Assembly: GCF_043557345.1 (NCBI RefSeq)
Contig: NZ_JBIFFV010000001.1
Span: 124,001-188,000 of the forward strand
Length of the DNA: 64,000 nt
From: Sulfitobacter sp043557345
GTDB taxonomy: Bacteria > Pseudomonadota > Alphaproteobacteria > Rhodobacterales > Rhodobacteraceae
Direction: 5' to 3'
The position numbers were made by a program, and so were the translations under genes. A model generated the notes under the pieces. It saw only the letters and a program-made list of their open reading frames with translations, had not been told where the DNA came from and ran no database searches. Below, piece by piece: positions 15,821 to 23,011 of this stretch (positions within the stretch are counted from its first letter, which is position 1; each line of letters opens with the position of its first letter).

Positions 15821-17905
15821 GTGATCCAGACTATTGCCGATGCCCTTGCCCAACAGGGTTATGAAACACTTACCGCCGTACAGGAGGCCGTCACAGACCC
15901 CGCGCTGAACGATCAAGACCTTCTGGTTTCGGCCCAAACCGGGTCGGGCAAGACGGTGGGCTTTGGCCTTGCCATCGCGCCGACGCTTCTGGGCGAGGAC
16001 ACGCATTTCGGCCAAGCGGGCGCACCGCTGGCGCTGATCATCGCGCCCACGCGCGAATTGGCCATGCAGGTCAGCCGCGAGCTCACATGGCTGTACGGCA
16101 AGGCGGGCGCGGTGGTCACCACCTGTGTCGGCGGCATGGACAGCCGCACCGAACGCCGCGCGCTGGAGCGGGGCGCGCATGTGGTCGTCGCCACGCCGGG
16201 GCGTCTGTGTGACCACATCAAGCGCAACAACATCGACCTCGATTCCCTGCGCGCCGTGGTGCTGGACGAGGCCGACGAGATGCTCGACCTCGGCTTTCGC
16301 GAAGACCTTGAGTTCATCCTGTCGGAATCCCCCGAGGAGCGCCGGACGCTCTTGTTTTCGGCCACGGTGCCGGCGGCCATCGCCAAGCTGGCGCAATCCT
16401 ACCAGCGCGACGCGCAGCGGATCACCACCGTGGGCGAGACCAAGCAGCACAGCGACATCGAATACCGCGCGCTGAACGTGCATCCGCGCGGCACCGAGAA
16501 CGCAATCATCAACGTGCTTCGCTTCTACGAGGCCAAGAACGCCATCGTCTTTTGCAACACCCGTGCCGCCGTGGCGCGGCTGACCACGCGCTTCACCAAC
16601 CGCGGCTTCTCGGTCGTGGCGCTCTCGGGTGAGCTGACGCAATCCGAGCGCACCAATGCGCTGCAGGCGCTGCGCGACGGGCGCGCCCGTGTCTGTATCG
16701 CGACGGATGTGGCGGCCCGCGGCATCGACCTGCCGAACCTCGAACTGGTGATCCACGCCGACCTGCCCAGCAACTCCGACACGCTGCTGCACCGTTCGGG
16801 CCGCACCGGACGCGCGGGGCGCAAGGGGGTCTCGGCGCTGATCGTACCGCCCAAGATGCGCAGCAAGGCGAACCGGCTTCTGGGCTGGGCCAAGCTGAAA
16901 GTGGAATGGGCCGCCCCGCCCTCCGCCGCCGAAGTGAACGCCGCCGATGAGGCGCGCCTGCTGGCCGATTCCGCATGGGTTGAGCCTGCGCCCGAGGATG
17001 CGGCGGAATTCGTCACCTCGCTGGTCGAGAAATTCAGCGCCGAGCAATTGGCCACCGCCTTCGTCAACCTCTACCGCAAGCGGCAATCCGCCCCGGAAGA
17101 GCTGAGCGACCCCGGCGCGCCGGGCGAGGACAAGCCGCGCCGCGATTTCGGCCCTTCGGTCTGGTTCTCGATCTCCACCGGGCGCAAGGATGGGGCCGAG
17201 CCGCGCATGTTGTTGCCGATGCTCTGCCGCCGGGGCGACCTGACCAAGGACGACATCGGCGCGATCCGCGTGCAGGACAGCCACAGTTTCGTGGAGGTGG
17301 CCGAAGCCTCGGTGCCCGGCTTGCTCGACGCGCTCGGCGGCGACATGAAGCTGGAAGACGGCGTGGTGCTGACCAAGCTGGACAAAGCGCCCGATCTGCC
17401 GCGCGGCCCCAAGCCCGGCAGCAAACGCGGCCCGAAACCCGGCGGTTTCAAAGGCGACCGCGGCCCCCGCAAACCGCGCGGCGATTATGACCCGGATGCC
17501 GCCCCCGCCCCGCGCAAACCCCGCGCGAAATCCAGCGATGGCCCCGGTGCCGCGTCTTTCGACAAGCCGAAATACGACAAGCCCAAATTCGACAAACCCC
17601 GCGCGCCAAAAGGCGAACGCCCACCAAAGTCGCACAAGACCGAGCGTAGCCCGATGAAACCCGGCGCGACGCCCAAGCCCAAATCGGGCGGTGACACGAG
17701 CGGCAAGCCCAAGGCAAAGGCCGTTTGGAAAAAGGAAAAGCCCGCGGGCGCTGCGCCGCGCAAGGGCAAAGGCAAACCGACCACCTCGGCCACCACGCCG
17801 GGCGGCGAAAAGACCTACAAACGGGCCTCCGACCCGTCCAAACGTTTCACCCCGCCGAATAAGATCGGCAAACAGGGCGGCAAGGGCGGCCCGAAATCGA
17901 AATAA
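15821..17905 (+). CDS. DEAD-box ATP-dependent RNA helicase (DeaD/CsdA-like)
   Basis: The 694-residue protein has the full DEAD-box core: AQTGSGKT (residues 38-45), PTRELAMQV, VLDEADEML, LFSATVP and HRSGRTGRAG. A DbpA/CsdA-type RNA-binding domain follows near residues 440-510 (RRDFGPSVWFSIS onward), and residues about 520-694 are a low-complexity tail rich in Lys, Pro and Gly with repeated DKPK and KPKS units. DeaD-type helicases assist ribosome assembly and mRNA unfolding in the cold. The frame is open upstream, but no family-like start exists before the GTG at 15821, which has AGGA eight bases ahead. The 289 bp to selD form a divergent promoter region with a possible long leader. Strong terminator follows. 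Confidence 0.92.
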   Translation: MIQTIADALAQQGYETLTAVQEAVTDPALNDQDLLVSAQTGSGKTVGFGLAIAPTLLGEDTHFGQAGAPLALIIAPTRELAMQVSRELTWLYGKAGAVVTTCVGGMDSRTERRALERGAHVVVATPGRLCDHIKRNNIDLDSLRAVVLDEADEMLDLGFREDLEFILSESPEERRTLLFSATVPAAIAKLAQSYQRDAQRITTVGETKQHSDIEYRALNVHPRGTENAIINVLRFYEAKNAIVFCNTRAAVARLTTRFTNRGFSVVALSGELTQSERTNALQALRDGRARVCIATDVAARGIDLPNLELVIHADLPSNSDTLLHRSGRTGRAGRKGVSALIVPPKMRSKANRLLGWAKLKVEWAAPPSAAEVNAADEARLLADSAWVEPAPEDAAEFVTSLVEKFSAEQLATAFVNLYRKRQSAPEELSDPGAPGEDKPRRDFGPSVWFSISTGRKDGAEPRMLLPMLCRRGDLTKDDIGAIRVQDSHSFVEVAEASVPGLLDALGGDMKLEDGVVLTKLDKAPDLPRGPKPGSKRGPKPGGFKGDRGPRKPRGDYDPDAAPAPRKPRAKSSDGPGAASFDKPKYDKPKFDKPRAPKGERPPKSHKTERSPMKPGATPKPKSGGDTSGKPKAKAVWKKEKPAGAAPRKGKGKPTTSATTPGGEKTYKRASDPSKRFTPPNKIGKQGGKGGPKSK

Positions 17906-17910
17906 GATCA

Positions 17911-17938
17911 AACGCCGGGGCCTCACCCCGGCGTTTTT
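17911..17938 (+). terminator. Rho-independent terminator of the helicase gene
   Basis: Perfect 10-bp stem (AACGCCGGGG with CCCCGGCGTT) and a five-base loop, followed by TTTTT ending at 17938, six bases after the stop codon. Confidence 0.92.
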
Positions 17939-17974
17939 GCATCCCGCGCCATTTCCTGAAAGAAATCGCCCCCT

Positions 17975-18016
17975 CTGGCCTCACCGAAGGGGGCAAACTG
18001 GCACTACTGGATCCTA
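17975..18016 (+). promoter_or_regulatory. Putative TauR operator upstream of tpa
   Basis: Three direct repeats: CTGGCCTCAC (17975-17984), CTGGCACTAC (17998-18007) and CTGGATCCTA (18007-18016). The first two start 23 bp apart, about two helical turns, as in the xsc operator. They resemble the CTGGACTTAA-type direct repeats reported for TauR of Rhodobacter capsulatus (recalled, not checked). The last repeat ends 90 bp before the tpa ATG. Confidence 0.6.
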
Positions 18017-18106
18017 TCCATTCGCGGTGTTCTTGGAACAGTATCTCCCGCCTTTGCGCGGGCTTCATTCGTGGGCTCGACCCACCCGTAGAGAAAGGTT
18101 TGCCCC

Positions 18107-19504
18107 ATGGACGGCAATTTCAACGAGAACGACATCTCCCGCGTTGTCGAAGCCGACCGCGCGCATATCTGGCACCACCTGAGCCAGCACAAACCCTATG
18201 AAACCACCGACCCGCGCATCATCGTCGAAGGCCGCGGCATCCGGGTCTGGGACCAAAAGGGCAAGGAACACCTCGACGCCGTCTCGGGCGGGGTCTGGAC
18301 GGTGAACGTGGGCTACGGCCGCGAGAGCATCGCCAACGCCGTGCGCGACCAGTTGATCAAGCTGAACTATTTCGCGGGCTCCGCGGGTTCGATCCCCGGC
18401 TCCCATTTCGCCGAGAAGCTGCTCGACAAGATGCCGGGGCTGGACCGCGTCTACTATTGCAACTCCGGCTCCGAGGCGAATGAGAAAGCCTTCAAAATGG
18501 TCCGCCAGATCGCGCATAAGCGCTACGGCGGCAAGAAGCACAAGATCCTCTACCGCGACCGCGACTACCATGGCACCACCATCGGCTGCCTCTCCGCCGG
18601 CGGTCAGGACGAGCGCAACGCGCAATACGGCCCCTTTGCGCCGGGCTTCGTGCGGGTGCCGCACTGCCTTGAGTATCGCGCCTTCGAGCAGGACGGCGCC
18701 CCGCTGGAGAACTACGGCATCTGGGCCGCCGATCAGATCGAAAAGGTGATCCTCGCCGAAGGACCGGAAACCGTCGGCGCGCTCTGTCTTGAGCCGGTCA
18801 CGGCAGGCGGCGGCGTCATCACCCCGCCCGAAGGCTATTGGGAGCGCGTGCAGGAGATCTGCCGCAAATACGACATCCTGCTGCATATCGACGAGGTCGT
18901 CTGCGGCGTGGGCCGCACCGGCACGTGGTTCGGCTACCAGCAATACGGCGTGCAGCCCGACATGGTGACCATGGCCAAGGGTGTGGCCTCGGGCTATGCC
19001 GCCATCGCTTGTCTGGTCACGACCGACGCCGTCTTCGACATGTTTAAGGACGATGCCAGCGATCCGCTGAACTACTTCCGCGACATCTCGACCTTTGGCG
19101 GCTGCACCGCGGGGCCGACCGCGGGGATCGAGAACATGCGCATTATTGAGGACGAGGGCCTGCTCGAGAACACCACCAAGATGGGCCACTACATGCTGGA
19201 GCAGCTTCACGCGCTGGCCGACAAGCATAAAGTGATCGGCGACGTGCGCGGCAAGGGGCTGTTTCTGGGGGCCGAACTGGTGACCGACCGCGACAGCCGC
19301 GCCCCGGTCGAGGAAAAGCGCATTCAGGCCGTCGTCGGGGACTGTATGGCCCAAGGGGTGATCATCGGCGCCACCAACCGATCCCTGCCCGGCAAGAACA
19401 ACACCCTGTGTTTCTCGCCCGCGCTGATCGCCACCCGCGATGATATTGATGAGATCATCGCCGCTGTGGATGGTGCATTGGACCGGGTTTTCACTTCGGC
19501 ATAA
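18107..19504 (+). CDS. tpa: Taurine-pyruvate aminotransferase
   Basis: A 465-residue class III PLP aminotransferase that converts taurine and pyruvate to sulfoacetaldehyde and alanine. The N terminus (MDGNFNENDISRVVEADRAH) and the AVSGGVWTVNVGYGRE stretch match my memory of roseobacter Tpa proteins closely; LLHIDEVVCGVGRTG is the PLP aspartate region and Lys291 in TMAKGVASGYA is the PLP lysine. AGAAAGG precedes the ATG. The gene is not beside tauR and xsc, but carries similar operator repeats. Other class III enzymes such as beta-alanine or hypotaurine transaminases are the main alternatives, disfavoured by context. Confidence 0.88.
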   Translation: MDGNFNENDISRVVEADRAHIWHHLSQHKPYETTDPRIIVEGRGIRVWDQKGKEHLDAVSGGVWTVNVGYGRESIANAVRDQLIKLNYFAGSAGSIPGSHFAEKLLDKMPGLDRVYYCNSGSEANEKAFKMVRQIAHKRYGGKKHKILYRDRDYHGTTIGCLSAGGQDERNAQYGPFAPGFVRVPHCLEYRAFEQDGAPLENYGIWAADQIEKVILAEGPETVGALCLEPVTAGGGVITPPEGYWERVQEICRKYDILLHIDEVVCGVGRTGTWFGYQQYGVQPDMVTMAKGVASGYAAIACLVTTDAVFDMFKDDASDPLNYFRDISTFGGCTAGPTAGIENMRIIEDEGLLENTTKMGHYMLEQLHALADKHKVIGDVRGKGLFLGAELVTDRDSRAPVEEKRIQAVVGDCMAQGVIIGATNRSLPGKNNTLCFSPALIATRDDIDEIIAAVDGALDRVFTSA

Positions 19505-19527
19505 AACCGCGCTTTCAGGCGTGTGAC

Positions 19528-19556
19528 AGGCGGCATCGGTTGACCCGGTGCCGCCT
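19528..19556 (+). terminator. Terminator-like hairpin after tpa
   Basis: AGGCGGCATCGG (19528-19539) pairs with CCGGTGCCGCCT (19545-19556), one G-T pair, with a five-base loop. The downstream T run is weak (TCGTCTATCT). Confidence 0.6.
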
Positions 19557-19710
19557 TCGTCTATCTAAATCCCTGTCTTGCCCGAACATGACAACAGATG
19601 GAAAATTTCCGCGCATATCCGCGTTGAAAATTTTTCTTAACATCCATCGCTTTCGCGGGAACCTCTTCCAATCCCCCCGCGTTGGCAAATGAGTAACTTG
19701 GGAGAAAGAC

Positions 19711-19974
19711 ATGAAGAAATTCCTTATCGCCGTTCCGCTGGTCGCCACGCTTGCCGCTTGTAACGGCACCACGCCCAGCCAAGGTGCCCTGACAGGTGCA
19801 GCCCTCGGCGCAGCCACAGGTGCTGCTGTTTCAGGCGGTGACGACAAGGTTCAAGGCGCAATCATCGGCGGTCTCGCAGGTGCGGCGGCTGGCAACTACA
19901 TCGGCCAGACACAATCCGGCAAATGCGTTTATCAGAACGCCAATGGCCAGCGCTACGTCGCGGCTTGCCCGTAA
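19711..19974 (+). CDS. Small Gly-zipper outer-membrane lipoprotein
   Basis: An 87-residue lipoprotein: signal MKKFLIAVPLVATLAAC with lipobox LAAC (Cys17), then a glycine-zipper segment of alternating Ala/Gly (GALTGAALGAATGAAV and IIGGLAGAAAGNYIG) of the type seen in YMGG and OmpA/17-kDa antigen-like lipoproteins, and a short C-terminal tail with two cysteines (GKCVYQNANGQRYVAACP). The zipper probably inserts into or crosses the membrane. Role unknown. It has its own 206-bp upstream region and a good terminator, so it seems independent of tpa. Confidence 0.85.
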   Translation: MKKFLIAVPLVATLAACNGTTPSQGALTGAALGAATGAAVSGGDDKVQGAIIGGLAGAAAGNYIGQTQSGKCVYQNANGQRYVAACP

Positions 19975-20004
19975 TCGGCTGACATCGCGCGTTTTCGCGT
20001 TATC

Positions 20005-20035
20005 AGGGCTTCGACCATCGGTCGGAGCCCTTTTT
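20005..20035 (+). terminator. Rho-independent terminator of the Gly-zipper lipoprotein gene
   Basis: GGGCTTCGACC (20006-20016) pairs with GGTCGGAGCCC (20020-20030), one mismatch or wobble, loop ATC, followed by TTTTT (20031-20035). Confidence 0.88.
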
Positions 20036-20117
20036 CGTTTCCGCCTCTCCCCCATCTTGGCATCGGCATGATTTGATCCTAACAGGGGTCAAGCGCCCAA
20101 GGGCGTGGGGAGGAACC

Positions 20118-20879
20118 ATGACCACATTAACCGATATCGCGATCCTGCTGATCGCGGCCTTTGGCGCGGGGGTGTTGAACACCATCGCCGGGGGCGGCAC
20201 CTTTCTGACCTTTCCCGCGCTGGTCTTTACCGGCATGCCCCCCGTGGCCGCCAATGCGACCAGCGCCGTAGCGGTGTTTCCGGGCTACCTTGCGGGCGCT
20301 CTTGGCTTTCGCCGCGAGCTTGGCTGCATCGACCGCCGCGCCCTGCTGCGGTTGTGCCTTATCACGCTGGCGGGCGGCGTGGTCGGCTCGGGCTTGCTTC
20401 TGATCTCTTCCAACGCGGCCTTTTCCGTCGTCGTACCTTTCCTGCTGCTTGCGGCGACGCTGGCGTTTCTACTGGGCGACCGCATCCGCGCCTTCGCCGC
20501 CGCCCATGCCCGCTCTGTGACGCCTCAGGGCGCGCTCGGCCTTTTCGTGGTTAGTGTCTATGGCGGCTATTTCAACGGGGGTTTGGGCATCGTTCTGCTG
20601 GCCCTCTTCGCGCTTTGGGGGATGACCGATCTACACGGGATGAACGGGCTCAAGACCGGGCTGAGCTTCGTGCTCTCCTCGATTTCCGTGGCGGTCTTTG
20701 CTCTGGCCGGTCTGGTCGCATGGCCGCAGGCGCTGCTGATGATGCTGGCGGCCACGGCGGGCGGCTATGCTGGCGCGCCCTTGGCGCGGGCCTTGCCGAA
20801 ACAGACCGTCCGCTGGCTGATCGCCGCCATCGGGTTCGGCATGAGCGCGGTGTTCTTTTGGCGCCTCGTGGCGGGCTAG
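20118..20879 (+). CDS. TauE/SafE family transporter (possible sulfite exporter)
   Basis: A 253-residue membrane protein with about seven or eight segments and the TauE/SafE signatures LNTIAGGGTFLTFPALVFTG near the N terminus and VYGGYFNGGLGIVLLALFAL in the second half. Family members export sulfite or other organosulfur anions. Lying between tpa and tauR-xsc, it could remove sulfite released by Xsc; this is inference from context, since the family is broad. GGGGAGGA before the ATG at 20118 fixes the start. Its TAG stop and that of the convergent nagA share the palindrome CTAG (20876-20879). Confidence 0.85.
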   Translation: MTTLTDIAILLIAAFGAGVLNTIAGGGTFLTFPALVFTGMPPVAANATSAVAVFPGYLAGALGFRRELGCIDRRALLRLCLITLAGGVVGSGLLLISSNAAFSVVVPFLLLAATLAFLLGDRIRAFAAAHARSVTPQGALGLFVVSVYGGYFNGGLGIVLLALFALWGMTDLHGMNGLKTGLSFVLSSISVAVFALAGLVAWPQALLMMLAATAGGYAGAPLARALPKQTVRWLIAAIGFGMSAVFFWRLVAG

Positions 20880-22006
20880 CCCACCACCCGCGCCGCGCCG
20901 CTTTCGGGATCGAAAAGCACCAAGGGGTGATCCGCCCGTTCGATCCGGCCCAGCCCCATGTCATTGCGCAACAGCGCGACCGGCCCCGAGGTGGCCCGCG
21001 CGAGCGCCCCCTCCAGCGGCTCCCCCACCGCATGGGTCAGCACATGCACCGCGCGGCCCATTTCAAGATCCGCCCCCGCCAGCGTGCCATCGGCCAAGGT
21101 CAACCGCCCCTCGGCACGGTAAACCTCCCGCTCGTTGAGGGTGAAGCCCGTGATATCCGACCCCGCCGTCGCCATGGCATCGCTGACAAGGAAAATGCCC
21201 GAAGGTTTGGCCGCCAGCGCGGTGCGCATGGTCGCGGGATGCACGTGGATACCATCGGCGATCAGCCCCGCATGGCCCCCCTTCCGCGACAGCGCCGCCC
21301 CGACCAGCCCCGGCGCGCGATTGCCCATCTGGCTCATCGCGTTGAACAAATGGGTCACGCAGGCCGCGCCCGCGTCGAAGGCCGCCATGCAAGTCTCGTA
21401 ATCCGCATCGCTATGACCAAGCGAGACTATGACCCCCGCCTCGGCCATCGCGGCGATCTGCGCGGTGCTGGTGTTCTCCGGCGCGACCGTGACCATAAGG
21501 TTCGGCAGACGCGCGGCGGCGCGTAGGATCAGGGCGAGGTCCGCTTCACGCATCGGGCGGATCAGCGCCCCGTCATGCGCGCCCTTGCGCGAAAGCGCCA
21601 GATGCGGGCCTTCCAGATGTAGCCCAATGATGCCCGGCACCCCTTCTGCGATGGCATCGACAGCGGCCTCGATGGCCGCTTCGGTCTTCTCGGGCGTGTC
21701 GGTAATCAATGTGGGCAGCAGCGCCGCGACACCAGTGCTGCGATGCGCGTCGGCCATCCGCCGCAGGGTCGCCACATCGGGGCTGTCATTGAACATCACC
21801 CCGCCGCCGCCGTTGACCTGAAGATCGACGAAGCCGGGGCAAAGCACGCCGCCCGCACACCGCTGCGTTGCAACACCCTGCGGCACCTCTTCGGCGGTGA
21901 GGATGCGGCGGCTGCCGTCCTGCATCTGCGCCAGCACCTTGCCGGGGTGCAACCGCTTGCCGTCATGGATCTGCGCCCCGGTGAAAACCTTCGCGATCTC
22001 GCTCAT
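20876..22006 (-). CDS. nagA: N-acetylglucosamine-6-phosphate deacetylase
   Basis: NagA removes the acetyl group of GlcNAc-6-phosphate to give glucosamine-6-phosphate. The 376-residue amidohydrolase shows PGFVDLQVNGGGGV, HLEGPHLA with the metal-binding glutamate, SLGHSDADY, HLFNAMSQMG and FLVSDAMATAG with the catalytic aspartate. The frame is open for 47 codons further, but the ATG at 22006 has GAGG seven bases ahead and overlaps the stop of the kinase gene by one base, giving a two-gene unit. No nagB deaminase gene is in the window. Confidence 0.94.
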   Translation of the reverse strand: MSEIAKVFTGAQIHDGKRLHPGKVLAQMQDGSRRILTAEEVPQGVATQRCAGGVLCPGFVDLQVNGGGGVMFNDSPDVATLRRMADAHRSTGVAALLPTLITDTPEKTEAAIEAAVDAIAEGVPGIIGLHLEGPHLALSRKGAHDGALIRPMREADLALILRAAARLPNLMVTVAPENTSTAQIAAMAEAGVIVSLGHSDADYETCMAAFDAGAACVTHLFNAMSQMGNRAPGLVGAALSRKGGHAGLIADGIHVHPATMRTALAAKPSGIFLVSDAMATAGSDITGFTLNEREVYRAEGRLTLADGTLAGADLEMGRAVHVLTHAVGEPLEGALARATSGPVALLRNDMGLGRIERADHPLVLFDPESGAARVVG

Positions 22007-22893
22007 CACAGAACCTCTTCCGCCGCGGCCTTGCAGGCCAGATGAAACGCCCCGTCCAGCGCCGTGCCCCGCGCCGCGATCCGGCCAGCCAAATGGTCTT
22101 CCGGCAGGAAAGGCGCGTAATGCGGGCCGACCCCGCCAAGCAGACAAAGCGGATCGCCGGGCGCAAAATCCAGCGCCTTCAACGCGCGGGTGTAATAGGC
22201 GGCACCCTCCCGCAACAACGCCTGCGCGTGATCGTCCCCGGCCTCAGCCGCCGCGATGACTTTGGGCGCGAATGCCGCATAATCCCCCGGCTGCGCCGTC
22301 AGGCTGAAGGCCACGAAAGCCTCAGGATCATCTCCGAAATCCGCCATCAAGGCGCGGGTCAGGTCGCTATGGGGCAACACCCCATCATGACATTGCAACG
22401 CCAGATCCAGTGCCCCGCGCCCCAGCCAAGCGCCCGATCCCTGATCCGCCAGATGAAACCCCCAGCTGCCGACATAGCGAAACGCCGCGCCATCCGTGGC
22501 GGCGACGATCGTGCCGGTGCCGATGGCCAAGACCCAGCCCCTGGCGCCTTCGCCAAGCGCGCCGACCACGCAGGCGGGGCGGTCATCCTCCGCGATGATC
22601 CGGGCATAGGGCAACGCCGCGCGCAGCCGCGCTGCGTCGCGGACGACGTTCATCCCGGCGAGGCCGAGAAAGGCGGTGGCCCCGGCAAGCGCCGCGGCAG
22701 GCAGCCCAGCCGAGACCGCCGCCGCTTCGACCGTGGCGCGGATATTCACAAGTGTCTGGTCCGGGTCATTGCCGATATTCGCCCGCCCGCCAGAGGCCCG
22801 GCCAAGGATACCGTCGCGCTGCGTGCCGATGGCCGCACGGCAACCGGTGCCACCGCCGTCCACGGCGATCAAAAGGGGGGCGGAAATGCTCAT
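22006..22893 (-). CDS. N-acetylglucosamine kinase-like, BadF/BadG family
   Basis: A 295-residue ASKHA-fold ATPase of the BadF/BadG/BcrA/BcrD family. The phosphate-1 loop AVDGGGTGCRAAIG, the adenosine region VLAIGTGTIVAA and SWGFHLADQGSGAWLGRGAL are typical of GlcNAc kinases of this family. Directly upstream of nagA and coupled to it, it most likely makes GlcNAc-6-phosphate, for example from peptidoglycan or chitin-derived GlcNAc. Glucosamine kinase is the main alternative. Its promoter lies in the 118 bp shared with tauR. Confidence 0.85.
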   Translation of the reverse strand: MSISAPLLIAVDGGGTGCRAAIGTQRDGILGRASGGRANIGNDPDQTLVNIRATVEAAAVSAGLPAAALAGATAFLGLAGMNVVRDAARLRAALPYARIIAEDDRPACVVGALGEGARGWVLAIGTGTIVAATDGAAFRYVGSWGFHLADQGSGAWLGRGALDLALQCHDGVLPHSDLTRALMADFGDDPEAFVAFSLTAQPGDYAAFAPKVIAAAEAGDDHAQALLREGAAYYTRALKALDFAPGDPLCLLGGVGPHYAPFLPEDHLAGRIAARGTALDGAFHLACKAAAEEVL

Positions 22894-22953
22894 GCGATCG
22901 TTTTAGGCGAGGGGCCAAGCGAACGGAAGTGCGGGCGCGGCCCCGGGGGATAA

Positions 22954-22997
22954 ATTGGGCCAGCCGTAATGCCAGATTGAACTCCCCCTAAGGCCAG
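22954..22997 (-). promoter_or_regulatory. Putative TauR operator between nagK-like gene and tauR
   Basis: Read on the minus strand, three direct repeats: CTGGCCTTAG (22997-22988), CTGGCATTAC (22975-22966) and CTGGCCCAAT (22963-22954), with start spacings of 22 and 12 bp. The nearest repeat ends 14 bp before the tauR ATG, a position suited to autoregulation; the repeats point toward the nagK-like gene, so an effect on nagKA is also possible. Confidence 0.55.
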
Positions 22998-23011
22998 CTT
23001 AACCTCGCCCC

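Noticed and set aside
15737..17926. 729-codon minus-strand open frame opposite the DEAD-box helicase
   Set aside because: Antisense shadow of a Lys/Pro-rich, GC-rich gene; no recognisable domain.
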